Shown piece by piece: positions 1 to 12,541 of a stretch of DNA of 64,000 nucleotides. Where the stretch lies: assembly GCA_030734395.1 (NCBI GenBank), contig JAUZTG010000034.1, positions 434,001 through 498,000 of the forward strand, written 5' to 3'. A model generated the notes under the pieces. The model was not told the DNA's origin and searched no databases. It was given only the letters and a program-made list of their open reading frames with translations. This DNA is from Sarocladium kiliense. Taxonomy: Eukaryota > Ascomycota > Sordariomycetes > Hypocreales > Sarocladiaceae. How positions within the stretch are numbered: position 1 is the stretch's first letter; every line of letters begins with the position of its first letter. Position numbers and translations under genes: made by a program.

Positions 1-973
1 TCACCGGCATGTGGCCGACCCCCTGGGCAAGAATTTGCATTGGGTACTGCTGATATGCCCCTGGATTGACATAGGTATAGTATGGTGGTGGTGCAGCAGC
101 CATTGGCTCAGGTAGTTCCGGGTACAAGCTGGCGCCTATCGGAGGGGATCCGGCATCCAACGCTGTCTCCTGCGTGACTGGATTGAAGAGCAACTGTCCA
201 CCGATTTGAGCTCGACCGTACGGAGCTTGGCTGTAGCAGGCTCCCTGGTCAAAAGAAGCCTCGAATGGTTGCGCATAGTATGGCTGAGCGTAGCCAAGCT
301 GAGGTGTCGGAACAGAGGATGTCATTGGTGTTCCCTGGTAACTACTCAGCGAAGGGACTTCGGCAGAAGGTGTCCCCTCAATGCGGTAGTAGCTTGGCTC
401 AGGAGAACGAGGCGGTGCCCGAAGATCAGCTGTCCTGGAAGCTTTGGCTCTTTTGCTGCCGGACGCCTTTCGGTCAGCCAGAGACCTTTTGCCATCGGCC
501 TGCTTCTTCTTCGGGTTGTACTTCTTTACTCCAAAGGCCAAGGCGTGCTCTACCTTCTCAATATCCGCCAGTGCTCTAAATCTCTCCTTTACTTCATGAG
601 TTTCGCAGTGCCAGCTCTTGCCGACCTCCACCGAGATGTTGTTCTGCTTCACCTCGTTACATGCCAGGCCAACAACATGCTGATACGCTGTGCGGTAGAG
701 AACAAATGCGTTCTGAGGCCGTCCTCCATCTCGGTCTCCCTTTGCCTCTTTCTCCTTGATTCTTTGCGCAGTGCCCCGCCTGACATACTGCTCCATGTCC
801 CGGACGTCAATGTTGTGGTCTTTGGCATATTGAGCAAAGAGAATTGCGGGCTTTTCCTTTTCTACAGGAGCAGCATCCGTAAAGACCTGGAAAACCGGTT
901 GGTGTTTGTTGACATCATCACTGGGAGAGGAAGTACAGCGTACCTGGGTGACCTGAGGCAATGCAAGAGCCAT
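1..973 (-). CDS. HMG-box transcription factor (Ste11/MAT-HMG-like), 3' end beyond the window
   Basis: Open frame of 324 codons read from ATG at 973 down to the left edge with no stop, so the C-terminus is missing. Residues about 83-155 form a single HMG box: it opens with GRPQNAFVLYRTAYQ, has the helix-2 segment NNISVEVGKSW and the helix-3 segment EVKERFRALADIEKVEHA, and ends in a basic KKYNPKKK tail. The LYR-AY start of helix 1 resembles the Ste11/FMF-1 group and the MATA-HMG proteins of mating-type loci, which bind DNA and control mating or sexual development; this role is known for the family and only inferred here. After the box comes a Pro/Tyr/Gln-rich tail typical of such regulators. 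No mating-type neighbours (APN2, SLA2) are visible, so it is probably not a MAT idiomorph. The visible part has no intron. The frame stays open upstream of the ATG, without another ATG, to a TGA near 1111. Confidence 0.85.
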   Translation of the reverse strand, partial: MALALPQVTQVRCTSSPSDDVNKHQPVFQVFTDAAPVEKEKPAILFAQYAKDHNIDVRDMEQYVRRGTAQRIKEKEAKGDRDGGRPQNAFVLYRTAYQHVVGLACNEVKQNNISVEVGKSWHCETHEVKERFRALADIEKVEHALAFGVKKYNPKKKQADGKRSLADRKASGSKRAKASRTADLRAPPRSPEPSYYRIEGTPSAEVPSLSSYQGTPMTSSVPTPQLGYAQPYYAQPFEASFDQGACYSQAPYGRAQIGGQLLFNPVTQETALDAGSPPIGASLYPELPEPMAAAPPPYYTYVNPGAYQQYPMQILAQGVGHMPV

Positions 974-2119
974 GGCCTCGAGTTGTGACGATGAATATCG
1001 CACGCGCGAGTATGTGAAGGCAATCAGAAAATCGCTGGCGATTAGATACGAAGTTTGTTTCGAAGGGAGTAGCGTGAGATCGCGGATCAACCGCTTGATC
1101 GTTGTCGTTCAGGTAGTGCCGTGTTCTTCGTAGCGCTGAAGGTGTGGATGGCCGTCGTGATTCAGACTTTGATTATGCGGTCAAGCAACGACAGTCCAGG
1201 TCGTCGTTGAAAGGTCAGACAAGGATCAACGTGACAATGAGATGTGACATGAATAAAGAAACGACATCCTTGAAGAGGGGTGCCATCTTGTAATAAGTAC
1301 ATCTCTGCAATGCCTCGATGGAATCCGTCTTCAACAACCATTGTGCAGCGCAAGCCCCCTCCATCGTCCGCAGCATAAGTGTATTGTCCACAAATAGGAT
1401 CTCAGGCTTTACTACAAACGGTCCCAAAGAGGTCGTCGAGGAGGGCATGGCCATTAAACACAGGCCACGCCGTGAGCAGAGAGCAGGAGGGGTTGATGTG
1501 AGGATAGCCTCGCAAGGACCACCTTGCGGCACGTTCGCCATCAATGGTTCTCAAGACCACGATTGATAGAGACCCCGCCATTGAGGATCAATGAGAATGG
1601 ATCTGACGCTGTTTCTTTAAAGGGCTGGAATGTTGGAGGCTGGCACCTGGCTTGCAGAGCCAGACCTGATTGGGCGGCTTGATGGTGGCGGTCATTGCGC
1701 TCTCCCTTCGCTCGACACTTTGACCACTTCACCCCAATCATGTGCCGAAAACGAAACTCCTCAGAGACCCTCGCCATGCTGGCCACGTCTTGCGACTGCC
1801 TCGACTGTGGCCCTGGTTGCATCTTGAGGCATCGTGCAGGGGCACGGCCTCCTTCTCCACGTGGCATGAAATCTCCGGGATCTGACGCATCTCACATTTG
1901 GCTCGAGGCGCTGTTAACTGGCCATAGGCAATGCTCTGATCATTAGGATGTCATTGAAGGCGTCACAAAGAGCCACTTATCGAAGACTGAGATACTGTAA
2001 CAGTATAAAACAGTGTGAACTGCTACACACGATGCTAGTCCAGTGACCAAACTCCTCGGACGGTACACATTTCCAAATCCTAAGCCAATAATACCCTGAT
2101 GCCATACCCTTTGACTCTT
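974..2119. other. Intergenic, upstream of the HMG gene
   Basis: It lies between the 3' end of the PHD gene and the start of the HMG-box gene, both on the minus strand. It should hold the HMG promoter and the PHD 3' UTR. Only short overlapping open frames occur on both strands, without family similarity or splice support. Confidence 0.6.
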
Positions 2120-4572
2120 TCAATCAGTCTTTGAGTCCCGATAATCCTTCGTGTTTGTGTCCGATGAGAAGGAACTCCGAGCATCGAACGACTTGATAGG
2201 AGGTGTGGGATCCTGGGGACTCGGTGCTGGAGCAAGGCTGGTCATTGGCGAAAGAGTGAGCTTCGTAGACCGTATCGCCTCATTCGAACCAGCAGTAGCC
2301 GTAGGAACCTGAGGCGAGGACTTGGTTGGGGAGAGACCACCAGGTGATGAATGGAGACCATTCGTCCTCTCAACAGCATGTCCCGCTGCTGTAAGCGAAG
2401 GTGTAGCGAGCAGATGCGCTGACCCGATGCCATTGGGGCGCTCGCCATTCTGATGTTGCTGCGAAGGAGTCTTGATGCTGAATGACGACGAGTGGTGCGT
2501 GTCAACTTCTTGTTGTCCATGTCGATCGCCATGCACTGTCTCTCCTTTCTGTGGTGAGCCTGGGTTCGGTTGGCCTAGAGTTTTAGGAGGCTCGGCTGGT
2601 AGCGCTTTCAAAGGAGACGATCCTGACGTTGATGTCAGATCGCCATTCGTAGGCCCGTTCCTTTCGGCTCCATCTACACGAGGAACAGCTTTCTTTTCGG
2701 GGCTCAGTTGATGTCCGTTGGCGATGGTTCCAGGCTCGGAGACCTTTGCTGGAAGTTCCACGACGATCGAAGCTCGCTGTTCGCCAGCTGACGAAGAAGG
2801 ACGGCTACCGGAACTGTGTAGTTTGAGTTTGATTACTGGCCGTTCACGAGCCACAGACTCTTGCTCTAGCCGCAAGCACCGGGGGCAGACAAAGTGGAAA
2901 TCTTGTCTCTCCGCCTCAGCCTCGCTGATACCGGTGCATTTGCTGTGCTGCCAAACATTGCATTTCTCGCAGGCGATGCTGTGCTTGCCGTCATCGATCC
3001 GCCCATAGAGGCCACATGTGCAGTCGAAGATCCAGTCTTCCTCCTCCTCTTCCAGTTCTTTCAAGGCTTGCTGATTCCTCTCTATGTCGGCTTGTAGTTT
3101 CCGTTCGGAAACTCGACCGGACTTTTCACTCAGGTTTCGACTGTCTTCAGACAGCTGAGCCAACTCCTCTTCGTGGCGGCGGCGACGCGACTCCCTTTCT
3201 TTCAGACGGTCCTCTCTTGACGCCATCCTGAAGTCACGCTCGCGTTCTCTCTTCATCCTTTCTGCCTCTTCGCGCCTCTCAGCAGCCTCAGCTTGGCGCA
3301 TTCGAACCTCCTCTTTCTTCGTCTCCTCGTCATGCTTTTGTTGTTCGATTTTGCCGGCGATTCGGCTAGACCGTTTGGCGTTGGCCAACTTTGCTTGATT
3401 AAGAAGTTCGCGCTCCCGCTGCTGCTCTCTTCTTTTGCGCGACTCTTCTTGCTTTTGAAGGATTGGAAGGAGATGATCTTTGATCTGGTTTCGTAGAATC
3501 TTCTCGTTCTCGTCGCGGGACCGAGAGATGCTCTCAAGAAAGCTCTCAACCTCACCGAGCGTCACAGCAATACATTCCCAAACCATACCTCCAAGGGCGT
3601 CATCGCCGATGCGCTCAGGTTCTTGTGTGAAAGTCTCGTCATCCTCATCGTGTTGCTTGGAGTCAGATCCGACATCGTCCGGCGACGCGGCGCTGACGCG
3701 TTGTCTGCGACTCGACCTCCTCCCTCCTCGATACGTCTTCATTTTCTTGGGCTTCTTTGCGGGTGGTGGTGGAGGCGGAGGTTCCGTCAATCGGTAGAGT
3801 CTGTTGTCATCGAGTACGTAGTATGTCCGATCCTCGCTGTCCCATCCATAGGGCTCGATGCGCTGAGAGATAATTGCATTAGCTACGTTCCTCAGATTAC
3901 CTGGATGGACTCACCCATGTAGTTTGGTCGATATCCTTTTGCTCGTCCATCTTGTCTCTGAACCTTTCCGGATGGATCATGACCCACTGTGTGAGTTGCT
4001 GAAGAACGCGGACCTATAGTCTGGTTAGCTCTTGCACCCGAAGTTGTGGTTATGCGGTCCTGAAGTTCTTCGCACTTTTGTCAGGGAATCAAGGACATCG
4101 AAAGAGATCGGATCTTCGTCCTCCCCAAAGGGGTTCGACTCGGGGGCATGGGTACGATACAGCTTTCGCAGCTGGTCATCAAGACCGTCGGAACTTTTTG
4201 AATGTTAGCTGCGACTGAATCCGCATATGGTTAACGTGAATGGAAACTCACGCGATGCCGCGGAACGATGATGCCATCTTCACCAGGGCAAGTGCAACAT
4301 CTTGGAGAATCGTGGAACTTGGCTTGAGTGTCTCGCTCTCGATAACCTACCGGCGCGCGTCGATTAGTGCTGAATGTAGAGCTATATAGATACTGGGAAC
4401 CGACCTCGACATCGATGCTGTCGTCTATCTTCGCAGCCTTGCCAAAGATGTATATCCATTGGACCAGGTTGGCAAACTGCCACATGTTGCGGACGCGATG
4501 CAAGGGCGTAGCATAATCGGAATCGCTGTTCGCAACATCGTAGGACCTTTTCAGAGCCGGCATGGTGGGCAA
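2120..4572 (-). CDS. DDT/WHIM-like and PHD-finger chromatin protein
   Basis: Five exons: 4572-4405, 4346-4252, 4193-4076, 4013-3915 and 3862-2120, giving about 740 aa; all junctions are GT..AG and keep phase. The N-terminus (residues 15-85) has a DDT-like helical module beginning RVRNMWQFANLVQWIYIFGK. Exons 3-5 carry a WHIM-like stretch ending in WRIEPYGWDSEDRTYYVLDD. A long basic/acidic coiled coil follows, then a Cys4-His-Cys3 PHD finger around residues 425-475 (C-x-C, CEKCNVWQHSKC, CPRC). The C-terminal 230 residues are low-complexity Ser/Pro. DDT-WHIM-PHD proteins are usually accessory subunits of ISWI-type remodelers (RSF1/ACF1-like), and the PHD reads histone H3 tails; that role is inferred. 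A second in-frame Met lies 3 codons downstream (4563). It is divergent from CCH1, with 537 bp between the starts. Confidence 0.85.
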
Positions 4573-5109
4573 TACCGTCAGTTGAGGTCGTTCTTCGGTT
4601 GCGCTTGCGCGAGTGTTGCTTGTAGATTCGCGACAAATTACTTTCCAACGGTGCAGTCATCTACCTGCGCCGGGAAGTCGCGTTGTGGCGCGTAAAGTCT
4701 AAAACCAGCCACAGTTGGCCTGGAACTGTGGCGCTTTCGCGACTGGCATGTGCTGCTAAGCCACAGGGGGGTGCTATATTTACATACAGTGTTCAGAGTG
4801 TATCGGTACTGTGAAGAGCTGCCCATCTGTGCTGGAGCACACAGTCTTAGCTGACACATGCACAGTGTGCCTGACGCGACCCTTGAAACCGGGGGGTTCG
4901 ACGATTGCTGACCTCCTCTGGTAGCAACGATGCGTCTCCCTCGACGTGGAGTCCGAATGTCAAACACACTGACGACAAATTGCGACCGTTGGCACTGATC
5001 GGATATACTTGACCATGTCGGACGACGACCGCGACTCCACGAACTGACCTCCATCTGAGGCCAGCCACGACCTTAGTTTCCCTACGAGTCGAACGGCGAG
5101 ACGATCCCC
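4573..5109. promoter_or_regulatory. Divergent promoter between the PHD gene and CCH1
   Basis: 537 bp separate the two start codons. No supported open frame lies inside it. It must contain both promoters and 5' leaders; no clear TATA box was recognised. Confidence 0.5.
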
Positions 5110-8100
5110 ATGTCTTCTCCAGGTGGAAACGAAGAGCGCCGGAGGCGTTCACCGGGAATACCACTGCAGAACATCAATACTTCACCTTCTGGAGAGGGCG
5201 TCATTCCACAATCTCCTGGAGCTTCCTTTACAAGAAGCACCGCCCGAAACAACCCTTCATCGGCAACCGCGTCCGCGAATCTTCTAGGCCCGTCTGCGTA
5301 CTGGGATCAGCCGTATGATGCGCGGTACCACGATGTCGATGGTCTCGAGTCACCCATAGATCCAAGCGCTTTACAAGCTGCGCTGCCGCCGGATCTCAAT
5401 GGTCCTGGGAACCCATTTGGTGCTGGATCACCATACATCGAGGAGACACCCGCCTCGGACTACTCAGGCTCAGACCGCGAGCCTCTGACCGCCGGAGCTC
5501 AGCCAATTGCTGGGTCTTTGACACCAAATCACAATGACGGCCAACCTCGCGACAGTTTCCAGACTGTATCTGACGTGGACAATTCCGGGAGAGAGGGACA
5601 ACACAACCATCGAGATGTCGAGCACGGCCTCCGGCCACACCAACACCATGGGTTTGGCATGTCCCTCAACCCGAACGAATATCAGGTATCACGGTCTTCT
5701 TCAAGCGCAGGAGCACTCCAACGAGCCGGATCTATTGTCAGGGCAATGTCACAGCGAGTTGTGAACATTAGTGGCGAGAGCGAAGTAGTCGATAACAGAG
5801 CTTCTCGTCATCGTTCGAGCTCGCCCCAGCAAAGCCGAAACCAAAGTCGAGACCAAAGCAGGACACATACGCCAGCGCATAGTCGTGAGCCGAGCCGCAC
5901 CAGAAGTGTCATCAGTTCGATGGGCGTCGACACAACCTACCATTCGCAGACTGCAAACTTGACCCCAGAGAAGGATGATCAACACCACTTCGCATCTGCA
6001 GTGCCCCCATACCAGGGACCTTTGGAGCCTTTGCCGAACCCATTGAAAGGGAAGTCACTTGGGATATTTTCACGGGATAGCCGCATTCGAAACCGGCTCT
6101 GTGATCTTCTGGTCAACCCATACACAGAACCCTTGATCCTCTTACTGATCGTTGCTCAGACAGTTTTGCTCGCTGTTGAATCTGGGCAGAGCGTCTTCGA
6201 AGAGGGACACGATCGCCCGGATTTCTGGGGCCAACAAGCAACAGATTGGGCAATTCTGGGGCTCTTCATTGTGTTTACACTCGAGCTGATCGCTCGTATA
6301 ATTGTTTCCGGCTTTATCTTGAATGCTGCTGAATACAGCACGATTGACCGGCAACGAGGTATCAAAGCTGCTGTAGCAGATCAGTACAGAGCAATCTTCC
6401 AGCCTCAGCAAGCAAAATCAGCCAAGAACCACAACTCGTTCAAGCCGACCCCGTCAGCTTTTGCCCGGTCTTTTACCACTATTGTTCAAGGGCCGCAAAG
6501 ATTGCCCGAGACACTAGAGGAACAACAGCGTTTTCAACTTGCACGCCGTGCTTTTCTGCGTCATGGATTCAACCGGCTTGATTTTGTTGCAGTGAGCGCG
6601 TACTGGATTAGCTTTGTGCTTGGAATCACGGGTGTGGAGAAGGAGCGTGGTCTATACGTCTTCAAGATGTTGAGCTGTCTCCGCATTCTGAGGCTTTTGA
6701 GTATAACTAATGGCACTGCGGTAAGTACCAACGAAGGAAATCAGAAGAGGCCAAGAACTAATTATCGACAGGTCATCCTGCGGAGCCTGAAGAAGGCTGC
6801 TCCCCTTCTTGTCAGAGTGGCGTTCTTCATCAGCTTCTTCTGGCTTTTGTTTGCCATCGTTGGCGTACAGAGCTTCAAAGAAAGCCTTAGCCGCCAATGT
6901 GTGTGGCTCGATCCTGAGGATCCGACCAATCTAGCCGCTGCCTTCACAAACGAGGAGACATTTTGTGGTGGCTACCTCGACAACACCACTGGAAACAAAC
7001 AGCCCTGGGTCAGAATGGTGTTCCCAGGCTCCCTCGATGAATTATCGCCGGGCACAAGTGAGGCCAAGGGATTCATCTGCCCCAGGGGATCGCTTTGCTT
7101 GCAGCAAAACAACCCTTTCGGCGGCACAGTCAACTTCGACAATATCTTCCATTCCCTCGAGTTGGTATTCATCATTATGAGCGCCAATACTTTCACAGAT
7201 ATCATGTACTGGACGATGGGATCAGACTACATGCTGGCAGCCTTATACTTTGGTGCCGGCATCATGATAATGCTGCTATGGCTGGTCAACTTGCTCATTG
7301 CCGTCATCACATCCTCCTTCCAAGTCATACGCGAGGAAAGCAAGTCGAGTGCCTTCACAGCTGACGAGGAACCACTGGTGCAGGAGCATGCCGAGGATCG
7401 TTTCCGGAAAGTATCGTTTGTTCAACGTGTATACACAAAGTCCAAATACTTTTGGATCGTCGTTATTGTGTTTGGCTTGCTCACGCAGTCTCTACGGAGT
7501 TCCACGATGTCTGCATCGCGAGGCCGCTTTATTGACCTGACTGAAGTCGTGGTCACGATTCTGCTTGATATGGAAATGATTATTCGCATTGCAGCGGATT
7601 GGCGAGGGTTTCACAGGAGTTGGCGCAACCTTTTTGACCTCGGTCTTGCGGTCATTACCTCGATCATTCTTCTTCCGCCGATTCGAGGCACTCGAGCCTA
7701 CTGGTGGTTAAGTATTTTCCAGATCCTGCGAGTCTACCGTGTCGTTCTGGCCATTCCGGTGACCCGCAAACTAATTCTTTTGGTCTTGGGTAACGCATCC
7801 GGTATCGCGAACCTGATGCTCTTCGTCTTCTTGATGACCTTCTTGGTGGCGATCTTAGCTGCCCAGCTCTTCCGTGGAGTCCTCGAAGAGGGTGCAGACG
7901 TGACCTTCTACAATATGCTGAACTCCTTTGTTGGCATGTATCAAATTCTTACCAGTGAGAATTGGACAGACATCCTCTACAATGTCACTGAGAGCACAAC
8001 AGGATTAAGGACATCCTGGATCGGAGCAGCCTTTTTGATTGGCTGGTTCATTCTTGCTTTCTTCATTCTCATCAACATGTTCATTGCTGTCATTCAAGAA

Positions 8101-11100
8101 AACTTCGATATTTCAGAAGATGAGAAACGATTTGAACAGGTGAAGGCCTTCTTGCAACGTCGCGAGATCGGCAGCTCATCCAGCAATTTGGCTCTCTCCA
8201 CAATCTTCAGTTTTGGGCGGACCCGACAGCGAAAGGACCCTCTGGATTATGGTCCGGCACTCACCGAGATGCTGCTGAAGGATAGCGTTGTCCGCGATTT
8301 CCTGGAAGAGAGCTACAATCGTGGTGCGGGCAAAGCAGAGCAAGAACCTGGGCCAACAAGAGCCACTACCGGACTCTTGACCAACGACATCCGGCCAGGA
8401 TACTTGTCAACACTCTGGGGGAAATTAGTGCGGAAGATCACCAAGAGAGAACCGAACCCGTTCTATTCGAACATTCGCTTGGAGAACTCGAGCGAGCATT
8501 TCGACGCACGAGAGATGGCCCAGCAGGCAGTCAATGCAGCATCTGCTCGACGCAAAGCCCAAAGGGAGTACCTCGCCAAGTATCCCAAGTACAACACGTC
8601 ATTATACCTCTTTCCCCCGAAGAACAAGGTACGCCGTTTCTGTCAGACCATCGTCGGCCCTGCGAGAGGTCACGAGCGGATCGATGGCGTTGAGCCTAAC
8701 AAGATTGCCTGGTATTCTTTTTCTGCGTTCATCTATTGTGCAATTGTGGCTATGGTTGTTCTTGCCTGCGTCACCACCCCCTTGTACCAAAAGCAGTACC
8801 AACAAGAACATCCCTTCAGCTTCACGAATTGGTATGTTTGGACAGACATGGCTTTCGCTGTGCTATTTTCGGCGGAAAGCATCATCAAAATAGTGGCGGA
8901 TGGCCTGTTCTGGACTCCAAATGCATACCTCCGTAGCTCCTGGGGCCTCGTCGACAGTGTTGTGCTCGTTACGCTATGGATCAACGTGGTGACCCTTTTT
9001 GTCAACGACGGGGCCATTTCTCGAGCTGTCGGTGCCTTCAAGGCATTGCGTGCGCTTCGATTGCTCAATGTCAGCGACAGCGCTCGGGACACTTTCCACT
9101 CCCTGATCATCAAAGGATGGTGGAAGATTCTCGCCGTAAGTTGAAGAAGCTGTGCAAAACAAGTATATGTTGCTGACTCTGTCCTATAGGCTGCTTTCGT
9201 TTCCATCTCCCTGCTGATCCCCTTCGCAATTTATGGGTTGAACTTGTTCAATGGTCTCTTGATCGTGTGCAACGATGATGATGACATTGTCAATCTGGCC
9301 TCATGCTTTGGCGAGTTCGGCAGCACACCTTTCAGCGAGGACTGGCCCCTGCTTGCGCCACGCGTGGCGGACAACCCATATTTCAATTTCGACGATTTCG
9401 GAGCGAGTCTGTTCACTCTGTTCCAGATCGTAAGCCAAGAGGGTTGGTCGGATGTCGTCTTTGCAGCATCAGCTATCACTTCCCGCGGGATGCAACCGCA
9501 AAGCTTGGCCTCCGAAGGAAACGCCATCTTTTTCATCGTCTTCAACATCCTGGCGACTGTGTTCGTCTTGACGCTGTTCATCTCCGTCTTCATGCGGAAC
9601 TACACCGAGCAGACCGGTGTTGCATTCTTGACAGCTGATCAGCGCTCATGGCTGGAAGTACGCAAGCTGTTGAGGCAAATCTCGCCATCAAAGAGCTCCT
9701 ATAACGACAAGGGCAAATCGTGGAAGAAGTGGTGTCACAAAAGGGCAATCGAGAAGCGTGGCAAGTGGTATCAAGCTGTGACGGTGGTGCTAGTTCTGCA
9801 TCTCATCATGCTCGTAGCCGAGACGACGACCGAGCCTGAATGGTGGAGAGTCACTAGGAGCTTCGTATTTCTTGGCTTCGTTGTCATTTACATGGTCAAC
9901 ATCGCTATCCGAATCATAGGACTTGGCTGGACTCGCTACCGCCGTAGTTCCTGGGATCTATACGCCTTGATGGCGGTCTTTGGAGCGTTTGTCTCTACAG
10001 CTGCAATGCTGATCGCCAACTCCGGCAACATGGAACTGCGTGACGAGACCTACGTCCAGGTTCACAAGTTCTTCCTTGTGGCCATCGTTCTCATGGTGAT
10101 CCCGCGCAACGATGCATTGGACCAGCTCTTCAAGACTGCTGCAGCCTCTCTCACAGTCATTGGCAACCTCCTTGCAACATGGCTCGTGTTGTTCCTCGTC
10201 TTTGCCATCGCCTTTACTCAGGCTTTCAGCTTGACGCGTTTTGGTGAGGAAGAAGATAACAACATCAACTTCAGAACCGTTCCGAAGGCGCTCATCCTGC
10301 TGTTCCGCATGAGTTTTGGAGAAGGTTGGAACGGCGTCATGGAAGACTTTGCCTTCATCGAACCCCCTCTATGCGTTGTCGAGGCCGAGTTCTTCGACAG
10401 CGACTGCGGAAGCAAGTCATGGGCTCGGTTCCTGTTTGTAGCATGGAACATCATCAGCATGTACATCTTCGTCAGCCTGTTCGTTTCTCTCATCTACGAG
10501 AGTTTCAGTTACGTCTACCAACGCTCAAGTGGAATGGGTGCCATCGATCGTGACGAGATTCGACGATTCAAGGAGGCTTGGAGAAGCGTTGATCCAGAAG
10601 GGACGGGGTGGATCAGCAAGGATACATTCCCACGGCTACTGGGTGAACTCTCTGGAGTATTCCAGATGCGGATCTACGATCCTGAGGACTCGGTTCATTC
10701 GATCTTGGAGGATGTACGCGGCCATGATTCCCGCGCGGGGCGCCACATGTCTATCATCTCCTCCACCAACTCGTCGTCGATTGATCTTGCTGCTCTCAAC
10801 GAGAGAATCGCTCGGCTGGATATTGCCAAGATTCGAGAACGGCGCCGACGGTTCAATGTCTTCTACGGCGAGATCATGACTACAGCAGATGTTGACCGAG
10901 GCATCAATTTCACTACCGTGCTCATGACACTCGCTCAGTACAACATTGTCACAGACAGCAAGAGCCTGAAGTATGCACCGCCCCTTTTGGCTTACTGAAA
11001 ACCTCCCAAGACTAACGCATTTACGCAGACTTGATGAGTTCCTCCGACGCAGAGCTAGGCTGCAACGTGTCGACGAGGACATTCGCCGACGAATTGTTCA

Positions 11101-11709
11101 GGGATTCTTCAACACACTGTACGTTGCACCAGACAACTAACGAAAACTGCATGAAGCTAACAAAATTGCAGGTACCGTACTCGGGAGTTCAAGAAGCACT
11201 TGCGTCAAAAAGACGCTGGCCGTATGACAGGCATCCCCGAGATCATGGTGCCAGACATCTTCGTCGACGATGACAATATCGATGATCTTACGGATGATGG
11301 GAAACAAAGGACGTCAGGGTTGGCGACACCAACCAGCCATCTGAGCGTCGATCTGAGCCAGGGGAACAGGAGCAGCACAGCGAGCAGGGACAGCAGAGGT
11401 GGCTCACCATCGCGGCAGTCGGCATGGATCAGCCCGGGACAGCATCCCCTGAGTGCACCCCGAGGATCGCCATCAAACCCGTCGTCGCCTTCGCACCATG
11501 CGACTACTTCAGCATTCAGTTTCGAGCTGTTTGATCCAGATGCACAGGGCTCGTCAACAAATGAGATGCGAAGACGAGGAAGTGCCAACAGCCCGACCAG
11601 GGGACCAGACATGATGGACGACACGGTGTGGATGGATAGCATCAGGAAGAGCACAACAGTGAGAAGGTCAGGCAAGAGCGGGTCATACCGATTCACGGAC
11701 CTTGGCTGA
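5110..11709 (+). CDS. CCH1: Voltage-gated calcium channel alpha subunit Cch1
   Basis: Five exons: 5110-6720, 6772-9135, 9190-10970, 11029-11118 and 11172-11709, giving about 2127 aa. Residues 1-320 are Ser/Arg/Pro-rich and probably disordered. Four six-TM domains follow. Their pore loops read SANTFTD (about 665), TSENWTD (about 930), SQEGWSD (about 1405) and FGEGWNG (about 1700), so the filter ring is N/E/E/E. Domain I S4 is basic (CLRILRLLSI), while domain IV S4 has few charges. An EF-hand-like loop DPEGTGWIS lies near residue 1790, and the tail is Ser-rich. Cch1 is the plasma-membrane pore of the fungal high-affinity calcium uptake system, working with Mid1 (not in the window). Intron 1 is 51 nt and has no in-frame stop, so it reads through as coding unless the GTAAGT..ACAG ends are recognised; family conservation across NGTA/VILRSLKKAAP supports splicing. 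Confidence 0.95.
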
Positions 11710-11818
11710 TCACGAGGACGATGATGGGAGAATATTGGGTGTGGCTTGGCAACACACACCGGCAGCCGGGCCACCCCATGATGTGCGACGAAGTGTATCA
11801 TCTAATTATGGACGGAGA

Positions 11819-11835
11819 GGGGGGGGGGGGGGGGG
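11819..11835. repeat. 17-nt guanine homopolymer
   Basis: An uninterrupted run of 17 G lies 110 bp past the CCH1 stop codon. It falls in the probable CCH1 3' UTR or just beyond it, and its length may be uncertain in the assembly. Confidence 0.9.
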
Positions 11836-12523
11836 CGGTGTGTTGTGAGCATGCGGCATGGCGTTACAAGGGGGGTTTCTTTTTTCCCACACACTAATAA
11901 TGTGTACGAACTGCATAGAATGGGACGATCATATAGATAGATGAGCCTTTGACAATGAGTGGGGATAATACTTATTCTGGAAGCAGCGAGGGAAAGACAT
12001 GGCTTTTTTGTTTCTTTGATTTGTTCGGTTGGCATTGCAAGGATTAGCTTGGCCACAGATATGACAAAACGACAATAATTCATCCTATCAACCCAGGATG
12101 CTTGCTGCATGACCTCTCTCGTTCTCGTCAAGATAAGCAGAAGTGTGAAGCAGGCAAACGACGAGGGGATGGATGCCGAGGAAACAAAACCGGGCCGTGG
12201 ATCATGGTGTGGGATGGAGCTGGTGCCGGGCTGCCCCTGCAATAGATGTGCGTTCCTGGCATTAGTCCCTGGGCAGCATCGAATCTTGACATAGTGCTCG
12301 TTTGCGATTGACGGATACTAGCTCTACCTGCGGAGTACGGAGGTCCAACTCTCGCATGTGCTGTGTGGGTGGATGGATGTATGGATATATGCAGCACGTC
12401 CGTCGGTGGTGCCCGTGACTGAGACATCAGACGCAACTCCACTGCTGCAGGGCGAAAAGCCTAATCACCGCAATGCGAACCCTGGAACATGACAGCAATT
12501 GATGAGAAGGAAGGGGACATGAA

Positions 12524-12541
12524 AGAGAGAGAGAGAGAGAG
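12524..12541. repeat. (AG)9 microsatellite
   Basis: Nine AG units, followed at once by T and an 8-nt A run. It lies in intergenic DNA. Confidence 0.9.

Noticed and set aside
206..988. 260-codon plus-strand frame over the HMG gene
   Set aside because: It is the antisense of a clear HMG-box protein and has no recognisable domain.
10971..10998. CCH1 ending at 10998
   Set aside because: The frame stops just inside a GTATGC..ACGCAG intron; two further exons continue the conserved C-terminal region to 11709.
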